Positions 32,617-44,813 of a stretch of DNA of 64,000 nt are shown piece by piece. The position numbers and the translations under genes were made by a program. Where the stretch lies: positions 119,600,585 through 119,664,584 of the forward strand of contig NC_061120.1 of assembly GCF_002878395.1 (NCBI RefSeq). The letters run 5' to 3'. Source of the stretch: Capsicum annuum (Eukaryota > Streptophyta > Magnoliopsida > Solanales > Solanaceae). Position 1 is the first letter of the stretch, and each line of letters opens with the position of its first letter. A model generated the notes under the pieces. The model saw only the letters and a list, made by a program, of their open reading frames with translations, did no database searches and was not told where the DNA came from.

Positions 32617-35414
32617 TGTAATACCCCACACTTTTCCTAGCTAGAAAAGTTTCCCAAGAATGTTGGAAGCTTTCTTTGAAAGATGAATCCACTTTTGTAC
32701 ACGTGGTATTATCAAGATTTTACTTTTTATCATGTGGGGAATTGAAGAAGGTTTCCATCGATACCAAATTCGCCCAAATTTGACTCCTAGGTGAAGAGTT
32801 AGAACATTTTTAGTGAGTCAGTATATTACTTTAGACTTTAGTGCGTCGTGGAGATAGTTCAAATGGAAATTGTCAATTTTTGGTGTTGCTCCACGATAGT
32901 GGCGTGTCGTGCCAAACTCTAGGTCTTAGACAAGGTGGCAACGCAATAGCTCTGCGTCGCACCACAGCGCAATTTCCTATTTGTCACTTTCAGTGACTTG
33001 GCGCAATAGTGGCACGTCATACTAAAGATGAAAATCAGGAAATTTTTGTAGAAATTAAAGATGCATCCAAGGGTTAAAAGGGTCAATTTTCTACCCCTAT
33101 TTAAACCCAATAACACATGATTTATCCATGCTTCACCCAAAATAGACTAGTTACTCTCAAATTTTTCTCAAGAACAAGCTAGGGTTTCGATTGGGGTTTC
33201 AAATTGAAGAAGGTTTCACCATTAATCTTTAGAAAATCAAAACTATGGCATGCATAGTGTTCATTCATTGACTCTTTTCATCGATGAAGCCCAAGAATTT
33301 CTTTTCTAAGTTTAGGTTTATGGATTGTATGAATTTCTTTTTGGGTTTCTTTTGTTTATGTTGAGAATGATCAATCGAATTCAAATCCATGTTGGGTGAT
33401 AAGTTTTATATGAAATTGATTTGTATAGATTTATATTCATGTGAACCTATACATAAACCCTAGTATGTTGAAATTAGAGATGAATCATAATGATTAATTG
33501 TTGTATAATGTTGTCTACATGTTCTATGCCTACTATTTGTATGATTAAATGGTTAGATGAAGGAACAATGCCTAATTAGTATGATATCATGGAATCCCCA
33601 TATATGTACAAGCTTATGCATATCATGTGTTTGATCAAGTGCTTCAATATATGAATTATGAATTGTGTTGTTGGTCATATGTCCAAGTAAGCCATACTAT
33701 GTCATTTTCTTCTCATCGAGTCCTGGGGGTACTTGTCTCGAACTTTAGTTGTGTGCCTAGAGCGATGTCAGGTTTTCACAATCTTCTCAGTCAAGCTCTA
33801 ATTCATAAAACATAGTCAGTTATGTGACTCAGGAAATCTCAGTAATCTCAGTAACCTCCGTATTCCCATTTGATCTTAGTAACTTCAGTATTCTCAGTGA
33901 GTCACTCGAACTCAGTACATTCCATCAGTCAACAAAACTCAGTAAATTCATTTTAGCTCCACTAGAAGATACCACTAGTATCAGTTTAATTCAGTTAATC
34001 AGCTTTGTTTAGTTAATCAGTTCAGTGTCTCTCAGATGGGAATAGGATTCAGCACCGTGTGAGCCTAGGGATGGGGACTTACCTGATAGATAAGACTGAG
34101 ATCCCTAGATCTAATCCCTATGTTCCAGAACTACATAGCCAATATAGGTATGAGATGTCACCCATTAAATAGGTTTCACCCGCTAGATTAAGACTGACTT
34201 CATAGCAGTTGTCTTTACTAGTGATGTGGTACTGATACCCTTCCAGCTGGGATTACAGGTTGGACCCCAGTTTGCTTAGTATGGGCCATGTCAGTTAGAT
34301 GAATACATCCTACAATTTTAGTTACTGAATCAGGACTGTCAGATACAGTCAATTCAACTCAGTAGTATAAATTTAGGACTATCAATTATAGTCACTCCTT
34401 ATCATTATAAATAAACTCCAAATCACCCACTAGATAGGAATGATCTCAACTATGGTCAATCAGTAACGGCATCATCAGATTTAGATATCACCTGCTAGAT
34501 AGGACTGATCTCAGATTCAGTTACTCAAATACAGTATGGAACTCATCAATTTTAATTAGATTTAGGACTATCAAATATAGTCACTCATGTTGTTAGTTAT
34601 ATCACTTATCAGAAATTATGTTATTAGCATTTATCTTAAGGACTCTCAGATACAGTCAACCAGACCAGTTCTTCATAATAAAAAATGTCAGACATAGTTA
34701 TCCATGTATCATTAACATAGTATTACTTCCTTAGTATTCATTAATACAGTATTAGTTTCTCAGTTATCAGTGACTCAGATGTCACTATCAGTAGACTCAG
34801 TATTTAGAAGTTAGTATCCAATCCTATCATGATATTAGTGACAGTTATGTATACATACATGTATTCTCACATTCATATTAGTTAGTCAGTTAGTATTGTT
34901 CATGCATATGAACCTATTGCATTCAGCCTACCTCACTTGCATACAAGGATATTCAAAGTATAGACGCATTTGCGCTATGGTGTCTTATACCATACGTTTA
35001 GAAGCAAGATCTCCAGAGAACTAGTAGCATCCCATTTCAGCAATCAGAGTTAGCAGTGAGTACTCATCCTTCGAGGACATGATGATCACATTACTATTTA
35101 AGTTTTCAGTTTCGTTTAGTAGTTGGAGTTATTTGGGGACATGTCCCATCAACTCCTTATTCAGATAGTTTAGAGACTTTTAGACTATAGTATGTTCAGA
35201 AAATTATCTCAATTGTTTTAGTGTTGTCATACCATATTTTTTAGTTATGTACTAGTATTGAACCTTATGACCTTTCAATTCATACATCCGCATTTACGAT
35301 ATTATTATTATTATTCAGTGCTTAATTTATAGATATCAGTAATGGGTTAGATTTTCCTCCTTTAGGGTCATGGGCACTGCGTAGCATTCCGATTATCAGA
35401 TTTGAGGCGTTACA
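32617..35414 (+). repeat. J2: solo LTR of the J family in G3 RT
   Basis: It starts TGTAATACCCC and ends GAGGCGTTACA, the J-family LTR termini in plus orientation. It has no internal region, and a near-perfect 5-bp TSD flanks it. Inside it has a TATA-like CTATTTAAACCC near 33098, and a GC-rich block (32840-33020) with repeated GCGTCG and GTGGCrCGTC words. An unequal recombination between two LTRs removed the rest of the element. Open frames at 33627-34012 are chance. Confidence 0.9.
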
Positions 35415-35660
35415 TAAGGGGATTAAGGGAGATCCACAAAAAGTGGCGGTAGTTATGAGGTGGCCTAGACCTACGACTCTAATTATTATTTGAAGCTTCT
35501 TTGGTTTAGCTAGGTATTACATAAGGTTTATGAAAAGTTTATTGATGATAGCTGCCCCATCAAATAAGTTGACTCAAAAGTAGGTAAAGTTCTCTTGGTT
35601 GGATACTTGTGATGCTAGTTTCGAGAAGCTGGAGGATAAGCTAACTTCAGCTCTAATTTT
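35415..35660 (+). pseudogene. G3 reverse transcriptase, thumb
   Basis: The frame resumes after J2 with KGDPQKVAVVMRWPRPTT, then SFFGLARYYIRFMKSL and the link SNKLTQK-VKFSWLDTC into RNase H. Two stops. It joins the RT that ends at 32616. Confidence 0.85.
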
Positions 35661-36180
35661 TACCTTTCTTGAATGCAATGATGGATTTATGGATTATTAT
35701 ATTGCGTCCAGGGTGGGACTTGGTTGTGTTTTGATGCAGCATGGGATGATTATATCCTATCTTCTAAGAAGTTGAAGGTACATGAGTGAAATGATCCAAC
35801 TTATGATTTAAAGCATTTAGCTATGGTGTTTGTAATAAAATCTAGCAGCACTATTTGTATGAAGTACATGTAGATATTTTTTCTGATCACAAGAGTCTGT
35901 AGTATATGTTTACTTCGAAAGAGCTTAATCTCAGGTAGAGGAAATATCCTGAGCTTCCCAAGGAGTACGATATAAGTCTTCACTACCATCCAAGTAAGTC
36001 TAATGTTAGACTCCGAGAATAGTGGTGTGTTAGTATAGGAAGTTGTTCAGTCATCTCTTGGTGTAGAGATCAAGGTAAAGCAAATAATAGATCCTATCTT
36101 GATGAAAATCAAGGGTGATGCAGGTGGAAAAAATGTAATGGTATTCGAGATCAATGGTGATGGTATTTTTTGATAACATA
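35661..36180 (+). pseudogene. G3 RNase H domain
   Basis: The plus strand reads NDGFMDYYIASRVGLGCVLM (first catalytic Asp replaced by Ile in YIAS for YCDAS). Then come IISYLLRS, YDLKHLAMVF and FSDHKSL-YMFTSKELNLR-RKY. It has the usual order for the gypsy RNase H that follows RT, with several stops. Antisense open frames in this stretch are shadows. Confidence 0.82.
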
Positions 36181-37270
36181 AAACGTTATGTGTTCCTGAC
36201 GTCGGTTTATAAGAAAGGGTATTGGTTGAGGTACATGAATCACGCTATATTGTTCATCCTGGTTCAATCCAAATGTTTTATAATTTTAAGGAGATTTATT
36301 GGTGAAATGGTATGAAGAAGGATAAGGTTGATTTATGTCCAAATGTTTAGTCTGTAAACAAGTAAAAGTTGAGCACATAAGGCCTGGGGGTTTATATCAG
36401 GAAATTGAATTGCTTGAATAAAAGTGGGAGAAGATCCACATGATTTTCTTTTTGGCCTTCCTCAGTCTTGAAATCAATTTGATTTATTTGGGTCATCGTA
36501 GATAGGATAAAAATGTTAGCTCACTTCTTGCTAATAAGGACTAATATTTCGGCTGAGGATTATACAAGGTTGTATGTTCACGAGATCATAAAGATGCATG
36601 GGGTACTTGTTTCAATTATCTTTGATTATGGTATATAGTTTTCATCTCACTTTTGGTGGTAGTTCAGAAGGGGTTGGGAACTAAGGTTAGTCTTAGTACT
36701 GCCTTTCACCTGCAGATGGATCGCCAAGCAGAAAGGACTATTTAGATATTGGAAGATATGCTTCGTGCATGTGTCATTGATTATGGTGGGAATCGAGTTA
36801 AGCATCTACTTTAAGTTTTCTTACAACAATAGCTACCATTCTAACATTGGATGACCCCATTTGAGGCATCATATGGTTGGGGGTATAGATCTCCTATTGG
36901 GTTGTTTAAGCTTTGTGCTGTGGTTATATTTGGTTTGGATTTAGTTTATGAAGTTACAGAAAAGGTAAAGGTGGTATGGGATAGGCTTAAGGCTGCCTAA
37001 AGTCACCAAAAGTCCTATGTGGATGTAAGGCATAGAGACTTAGAGTTTGAGGTTAGGGATAAGGTGTTCCAAAAGGTGTCTCCCGAGAAGGGAGTGATGC
37101 AGTTTTGGAAAAAGGGAAAGCTGATTCCCCATTATATTGGTCCTTATATGGTGTTTGGGACAGTTGGTAGTATTGCATATGAATAGGAGTTGCTTTCTAG
37201 TTTGAGCTCTGTTCATCTGGTATTCCATGTCTCTATGCGGAGTAAGTGTATAGGTGATCCTTCATCAATT
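36181..37270 (+). pseudogene. G3 integrase
   Basis: The HHCC zinc finger: His in VEVHESRY, His in IVHPGSIQM, then CLVCKQVKVEHI (36220-36380). The catalytic core keeps all three acidic residues: WVIVDRIKMLAHFL (36490), IIFDYG (36620) and DRQAERT (36720). C-terminal words include LEDMLRACVIDYGGN, PFEASYGWGYRSPIG and GPYMVFGTVG. Stops and shifts make it inactive. It is followed by the chromodomain. Confidence 0.9.
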
Positions 37271-37480
37271 TTTCCTTTTGAAGAATTAGGTATCTCAGAT
37301 TCTCTTTATTATAAAAAGACCCGATTGAGATCTTAGATTGGCAAGTTCATCAGTTTAGGATCAACGATGTAGCTTCGGTTAAAGGTTGTATGGTGAAACC
37401 ACAAGGTGGAAGAAGTGACTTGGGAAGTGGAAGAGGACATAAAGTCCAAGTAACCACATTTAATTTCTGCTCTATCTATT
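37271..37480 (+). pseudogene. G3 chromodomain
   Basis: In broken frames the plus strand gives PIEILDWQVHQFRINDVASV, then KVEEVTWEVEEDIKSK-PHL (37325-37455). This is the IN-fused chromodomain pattern (ILDRxVRKLR..V..VKVxW...EEATWExExDMxxxYP) of Tekay/Del-like chromoviruses. It supports the lineage assignment. Confidence 0.85.
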
Positions 37481-37606
37481 CATATGGAAGGTATGTTTTC
37501 TTGGTCAAATCTTTATTTTCTAACTTAGTTAAAGGATAGAATGATTATGATTGGTTGTGATTCATGCTTGTACTACCTTGTCTATTATCCAGGGATGAAT
37601 GATCCT

Positions 37607-37618
37607 AGTGAGGGAAAC
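37607..37618 (+). other. G3 polypurine tract
   Basis: AGTGAGGGAAAC lies directly before the 3' LTR start TGGAACTCCCTGG. The GATGAATGATCC word just upstream is also typical for the family. Confidence 0.7.
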
Positions 37619-39936
37619 TGGAACTCCCTGGAGTTTGGTCATTTGAAATATCCTGGGTTTTGGAATTTCAATACATCATTTGACTCATCATACTGGTCAT
37701 ATGGTGTTTGGTAGTGTTGGGTGGTTGAGTTTCTTGATTGGGTGCAACTTATGTGGGCACGAGTTGTATGGTTGGTGATGGGTCATATGGTTTGTTTTTC
37801 CTTCACTTAATCTAAAATTTGGTCATTTAACTTAGATATGAGTACGAATGGCTCACCATGATCATGAGATAGGGTAAGAGAGGTATAGTCCTACTCATAT
37901 GATGGACGGTGTCAACCCATCTTGATTCTGCCAAAGGTATGATTTATTTGTACCAGTTGTATGATCTGTTACAAGTGGGAAGTAGGAATCGTAAGTTTGT
38001 CAGTGTAGGCTTTGAGATTTTTCTTGGAGTACGAGTGTTGTGTACCACTTGTACCCTAGGGTACAGATTGGTGGGGGTGCTCGTACCCATCAGTGGGAAA
38101 TTAATATATTTGAAGTTTGGGGTATTCTAGACATTTCCCCTTACAGCTTCTGGGACCCCATGACGTAAAACACATTTTCAGGGCTTCATTAGCCTATTTG
38201 CAATCAATCATTCAAACACTCTAAAATCTCTCAAAATCTCTCAAGGATCTTGGGTTAAGCAAAAGCTAAGGTTTCCTTAAAGATGGTCAATTGAGGCTCA
38301 CATGGGTGATTTCTTCTCATCTTCTTCTAAATCTAAAGCAAGATACTTCTCCCACATTTTTAGTTCAAGCAAATGACATATTTTATAAATTGTTTTCATG
38401 GCATGAATGTTATATGGTTTTGGGATTTTAATTAAATGTTTGGGTTTTTTGTTACATTGGTTGGTTATGGTTTTCCACGGTCTTTTACTTTTGATTTTAA
38501 TATTATTAGGGTCGTTTGAGTATTTGGTATCATGGAAATTGTTAATTGGTACTTGGTTTTGCTTTGGAAATACTATACCCCTAATATGTTTGATAAAATG
38601 CCCATGACAATGCTTTTACTATATTTTTGGACTTTTAATGGAACTATTGCATGGTTTAACTTAGTAATAGAACCCTAAAGGGTTTGAAATTTTTAAATTG
38701 TAAGGTCTTGGTGGTTATAGTTGGTCAAATTAAAAATGTTATGGGATACATGGGATTCCGCCAAGTCAACTTCATAATGTAATAATCTATGGCTACATAG
38801 GAATTCCTTTATGTAAAAAATGGCTAAGGACATTGTTTGCAAGATATCGTTGGTATGACAATACCACAACTTATAGACTTGGTTAGTAATAAATGGAATG
38901 GTTGTTTGGTTGTCTAGTAACTATTTTAATTATGGAATAATGGCAGGGTGTGATAGATAAAGGTATGAATTTGATGGATGGAAACTAGAAATCATGTTTG
39001 CCGACACGAGGATTTGTCATCACGACTATATATAATAATTACGGGGTACACAGGAATCCCCTAAATAAACTTGTACATATATATCATGGAGAGATAAGGG
39101 AAATTAGGAATCCCCTACTTTTATAGTATCTTCAGTTCGTGTGGCTACATAAACCGAGGCCCGTCCAGGGGTTGCACTGGACCCATATAGCTCATGGTTT
39201 GTTCTAGGATAGTTAGCTACGCATACCTAGGTTAATGGTTTTAAATGCATGCTAAACCTAGTTCCCTTTCCTGGGATGGTGATATATATATATGTATGTA
39301 TAGTTGTGAATGTATATGGTCTATTTGATTATTTTAACACATTGTTATTATCTTATCCTTATACTAAGTACTTGCTAGAATTCGTTCGCTAACCTATTCG
39401 TTCTACTCCTCCTACTTAATGATCGAATTTATGATCAGCTCACTTTGATTATAGTGGTAAGCTTTAATTTTCCTATAGGCTCCCTTTCATATCATGGATG
39501 TCTTTACATACTTTAGTTATTTCATAGACATTGGTTTTTTCTATGGTTGAGGGCATGTCCCAACCGGATATTGTTTTACTTTTTGTTAGAGGTTTTGTGC
39601 ATTACTTTGGGTGGTATGGGCAGTGTCAGTAGTAGTAGTAGATTTAGCATTGAAATTGGCATTGGGACTAGTACCATTTGACTTTATTTATGATTATTCC
39701 ATCATTTTTTATCATAGGAATTTATATATATAAATATTGGGGCTCATTTGGTATGGGATGTATGGATTCTTTTATGGTTTTGGTTTTTGTTATTCGTTGG
39801 ATACTAGATGGTTGGACTTGTTTGGGTTGGTCTAGGTTATGGACCTATCACAGAGTCTGGAATTATAATGAATGTTATCTTGTTATACATTCAGAATATA
39901 TCCACCTTAGGGTATGCGTATTTGAAGGTCGGGTTG
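37619..39936 (+). repeat. G3 3' LTR, main part
   Basis: It aligns with 27516-29889 throughout. It includes a perfect 14-bp palindrome GTACCCTAGGGTAC at 38051-38064. It lacks about 40 bp (after AACCTATT, about 39400) present in the 5' LTR. It is interrupted at 39936 by J3 and its last 78 bp are at 48449-48526. No gene is seen. Confidence 0.88.
39932..39936. repeat. J3 target-site duplication, left copy (right copy 48449-48453)
   Basis: GGTTG before the left LTR and GGTTG after the right LTR: perfect 5-bp duplication. Confidence 0.92.
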
Positions 39937-42900
39937 TGTAACGCCCCGATGCCCATGAACTGGAACGCCACATGGTGCTCGTGACCCCAAGGGACCACAA
40001 GCTAACCCTTCACTAATATCCATATCTGTTCACTACATAATATAATATAATAAATGCAGAAACTGGCTAAATCTGGCCATAAGGTTCAAACATCTAAATA
40101 TACAGTACAGAAAACTAAATATCAATACATATGTCTGAAAAGCCTCTACACTGTCTGAACTGTGGAGTTGAAGGGATAATTCCCCAACTAACTCCATCTA
40201 CTAAAATCACCACATCACTGAAATAGAATATCCTCGAATGATGAGGAATCACTGCTGCACCCACTGCTACAAGATCTAACATCTAAATATACTCTGAATC
40301 TCGCTCTTCTGAACGTATGGTGGGCAAAGCACCATAGCACGAATGCGTCAACAAAAAGAATGTACCGAGTATGCAAGGATAGAGTAAGGTAAAATATAAG
40401 GCTTATGCATAAACATAACAATCTGAATAATATGTATTCGCTGGAATAAACATATAGAAACTCTACAGTCACCAATTTTGAAACATGTCTGATCAACAAT
40501 AAACACATTGATGCATAAAGAAAAACTGAAATCATGATGACACCGAATGTTACATTTTGAACGCCGAAACCTGAAAATAATAATACTGATAATAAGATAC
40601 AGAGTATCTGAAGCTACTAGAGCTGACTGTACTTATCCATACTGAGAAATCGGATAACTGATATTACTGATATTTCATATTCAAATTTAACAACTCTGGA
40701 ACACTAAACAACTGAATCTGAGATCAACCATTATCTAGCATGAAGTCTCTAGAACACTGAACAACTGAATCTGAGATTAACCCTCATCTAGCAGGAAGTC
40801 TCTAGAATACTAAAAAACTTAATCTGGGATCAACCCTCATCTAGCAGGAAGTCTCTATGCTCAACGATAATGATAATGGCTAAATAAGTTTGAGAGTAAC
40901 CCTCATCTTGCAGGAAGTCTCTCTACTCAATGATAATGATAGCAATACTGGGAGGCCTGTATCTGACAGTCTCAACTTCTGCACATTAACTGAGTTCTTT
41001 TCTGACACTGTTACTGAAACTGTGGGAGTGATCATTTAACCGACATGCCCCACTTACCACAAGTGGGATCCAACCTGTACCCCAGCTGGAAGGGTGTCAA
41101 TACCACGCCACCAGTAAATAAAACTTCATAGGACTCTCTAGTATTAGGACCTCAAACGAGAATGGTTGGACCTTCTACTCATAGGACAACCACCTCATCT
41201 AATCCTCTACTCGAAGGATGGATGTCTCAACCTACGCTGGCGAAGTAGTTCTGGAGCATAAGGATTGCTACCAGGAATCAAAACCTCTACTCGCAGGAAT
41301 GTTCCCATCCATAGCTCGCTCGGTGCTGAATCCTACTCCGAACTGAAAGACATTTAACCAGTTCTTAACTATACTCAACTGAACTGAATCTGTTCTCACA
41401 TTATGATACCTTACCAATATTAGAGAGTTTGCTTGATTCCGTTCTCAGACGGAGTATTTCTAATTGCCACTTACTTTTAAGATAAGCTTACTATCTCACA
41501 AAATGTGCAGAGGTCTGTAATGGAGTGAATTGACATGTAAGATTTCAGAGCTTCATGGCCCGATTATTCTATAAAGAATGATTTCCGAGATTACTGAGTT
41601 TTCCTATGTTTTGAAACTAACCAGGAGATTATTGTTCATTGGTCGATTGAGATTACCGTGAACTGACTCGGCTCTACACCAACAGACTATTTTGGGCATA
41701 GGTACCCCTAACACGCAATAGAATAAAGTAACATAAGATAGATAACTCATACACAACATGCCCATAGGCGATCATATGCAACACATAATTGAGGACTTCA
41801 CACTTAGAAAATCAAATGGCCTTATTTCTCCATATAAGCATCCAATCAAACACATGGGGATATGGCATGAAATCATAATTTGGATAACAAATGTGTCAAA
41901 CACTTAAATTCTTCCTCACATAGGCATTTTAGCAATCATCTTAGCACAGGTTTAATGCTCAATTTCATGCACCACAACACTATCATCCTTTAACTTCAAC
42001 ATCCACATTTCTCAATTGACAATCCAACTCACATTTAGAAAATATTTGACATATCAATCAATAGTAGAGATATATAATTCCCAATAACAATTACCAAGTC
42101 ATAATAAGGAAATAATGGAATAATAGTATAAATCAAGGCTTAACTATTTAAATCATCATATATTCCTAATCAATTAATTTTGGACCTATTATGTTATAAA
42201 AACAAAATCTCTAGTCTCTTAGGTATTTTCATAAACACCATGCATGCTCTTCTTAGGCATTGGTGGATTCATCAAGATTACAAGTATTCAATCATCTATT
42301 TCATATATTTATACATCACACACCACCATAGTTTCCACAAACATACAAAGATCCCTTCTTGGATATCATCAACTTCAACAACATAATAACCAGCCATCAC
42401 ACAAATACTACACACCTATACTTCAACCAACACACTTAATCATCCCACACATATATCCTAACCATCATGTGAATACTACACACATACACAATGAAAATTT
42501 AGAAAGTATAATCATATATATATGTACACATGTATCTTGAGCCTTTGAAAAAGGATTTGTGGGCTCTATGGACGAAAGGAGCCCATAGATAAATACTTAC
42601 ATACCTTAGGTTTCATAGCCGAAGAGATTGACGGAAGAAATTCGCGAAGAGAAGCCTTTAATCGATTTTCCCCCAATTGGAACCCTAACCCTAACTCCTC
42701 TGATTCTCTCTCTCTCTATATATATATATATGCATATATTTTGAGAGTGAGATAGTAGAGAAATGAGAGAAAATGAATGACGATTCTCATCTCCAAGGGA
42801 GTATATTTAGAGGGTTACCATAATGGGAAATGACCAAAATACCTTTAAAAATCAATTAATGTCAAACTGCCCTTCATTGATCTATCCGATAGGCTGAAGT

Positions 42901-43324
42901 AAATTGGGCATAACTTTTTACTCCGATGTCCAAATTAGATGAAACCAATTTCAGTGGAAAGAAGATTCTCAGGGCTTTCCGTTGATACATAGCAGGTCAC
43001 ACAGTTCATTATGTACAATCATTTATGATGGTTTGAAGTTAACCAGCAAAATCGCCTGGCTGCATTACTTTTGTTCTTGCATATTTTATTGTTCACAGTT
43101 CGATCGGAATGGTCGTAGTTTGATTGGAATGGTCGTAACTAATCGCTCGAGTGGTCGTTCAGGGTGACCCACATATCGTTGGAAAGCTTATTCGATGCTC
43201 TACAAAATGGTGGGTCAAAATCCAAGAAATGATAAACAAAAAAAATTATAAATCATTCTCGAAGATAGGATCCCAACACATTTACGCACAAAATTTCAAT
43301 GAAATTTTTTTTCGGGATATTACA
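39937..43324 (-). repeat. J3 3' LTR
   Basis: It starts TGTAACGCCCC and ends CGGGATATTACA. It lacks 231 bp present in the partner (46745-46975). It carries a 53-bp tandem repeat and a CT/TA run near 42707-42740. No gene is seen; open frames of 60-98 codons here are chance. Confidence 0.93.
40694..40918. repeat. 53-bp tandem repeat in J3 LTR
   Basis: Three exact-length 53-bp units start at 40694, 40747 and 40800. Each contains CTCTrGAAyAC, AATCTGrGATyAACC and TCTAGCAGGAAGT. A diverged fourth unit (66 bp) begins at 40853. Confidence 0.92.
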
Positions 43325-44793
43325 TCATCTCCCCCTTGGAAACATTCGTGCTCGTATATGAAGGCCAGATCTAGAACACTAATTGACTGGGTTTATTTAA
43401 GACAGCAACATATCTCAAAACATAACCACACGACTGAAGCAACCAATACTCTACGTACTTTCACTAGTCATGCACATCTATCGCATAAAACATTCAACAA
43501 CCCACTCATGGGTAAATTTTCACAACGCACATGCATCTCAGATGCACAGAATCATAATCCAACGAATCGCTTCAAAACATGTTCAAACATGCCCACAATT
43601 CGAGTTCTTTTTTATTGAACGCGCATATTAAACACGAATATACCTAATATAACAAATTCTCAAAAGCATAACTAAAAATGCAACGAAGGATGAGGTTAAT
43701 ATCATAGAAAGAGCATGGACATCCAATTAATATTACATTATGGGGTATCTCCCCCTTGGGACCCAAGGTCCCTTTAGACATATTTCTCTAAAATATGAAT
43801 GCGTTGGGAACTGTCTCCCTTTACTACTTTTCTATACCTACTGGTACCACTACTAGATTCTGAGGGCCTAATTTTCACTTTCTCTATCATCCTCCTCTCA
43901 GCTTTAAGTCATCGTCAGACACTTTTGAACACTTGGCTGAACCCCAAAATGAACTACAACCTATGTACTCTAGAGTCTGAGGCACAACGGTGCACTAAAT
44001 GATAACTTAAGTCATCCAGAAAGATTACACCTGAAAACATAAATTCAATACCAATGCTACTTCTTGGAATACAACTCTTATCTTTCCTTAGTCTCTACAA
44101 TCATTATTATATACATACACTCTTTCCAACACCTACTTGTCTCACTAAACACATTATCTACTTCGATTTCTTCATAGGCTACTAATACCACACTCACATC
44201 TTAATACTTAGTTTGGAGTCCTCAAACTTACATTCTTCAAAGATTCAACCTTAGCTTCTAAAACATAACATGAATATCCACAAATCTTTAATAAACATAC
44301 TATTCTAATTCTAGCCTTCAAATATCACATCTCTTACATTCATACTTCTCCACACCATGAGAATCGCAGCTATATCTCTATCAATCAACACATTTAATTC
44401 CCAACTTCCATACTTAGATTCTTACATATATAATTTCAATCCTATTCATTCACCCTATAAACAGCTAACCCCATAAGGCATACTCTGCTCACTTTAGGGA
44501 ACACTATCCCGAAACAATCTGCGGGGTTCGTCAGAGAAAGTTCTATCTGAAAGACTTTGGCTTCACTACTTCTGTTAGCTTATGAGTAAGGTAAATCTGA
44601 CATAAGTAGATCATTACAAGAGTCAACATAACTCTCTTAGAAAATCTTGCTATAGCATGATCTGGATCATGAAAGAACGGAAACTCTTCTAAACATCCCA
44701 GTGCCTCCCGTACATGAGTGTGGCATGCAACACACTCTTGTACAAGACTCTACTAGATGCGGCTTTTAAGACTCCCTACGACACTGTTGAACC
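43325..44793 (-). other. J3 internal region: PPT, 3' untranslated segment, non-coding
   Basis: The PPT CAAGGGGGAGATGA (minus) lies at 43325-43338. The paired palindromes are at 43470-43486 and 43531-43546. A second LTR-end/PPT-like junction occurs at 43730-43757 (ATATTACA, then CTCCCCCTTGGG). About 43801-43880 aligns with 54365-54435 of J4, just after the J4 PR stump. From 43880 to 44500 there is only CT-rich non-coding sequence. From 44500 to 44793 there is the family leader. No protein motif on either strand. Confidence 0.8.
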
Positions 44794-44810
44794 TTAGACT
44801 CTGATACCAA
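44794..44810 (-). other. J3 primer binding site
   Basis: The minus strand reads TTGGTATCAGAGTCTAA: a perfect match to TGGTATCAGAG, four bases from the LTR end. Confidence 0.9.
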
Positions 44811-44813
44811 GTT

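Noticed and set aside
32617..35414. Possible gene or CRISPR-like spaced repeats because of recurrent CAGT/ACTCAGT words
   Set aside because: Bounded by J-family LTR termini and a TSD; word repeats are irregular and typical of this LTR. No spacer structure.
42680..42700. Telomere-like CCCTAACCCTAA (again near 47815)
   Set aside because: Only two units at the same position in both J3 LTRs. Ordinary LTR sequence, not an interstitial telomere array.
43151..43618. Longest open frame of the window (155 codons, plus strand)
   Set aside because: It runs across the LTR/PPT boundary of J3 against the element's orientation, has no recognisable motif, and the partner LTR has no equivalent frame. Chance open frame.
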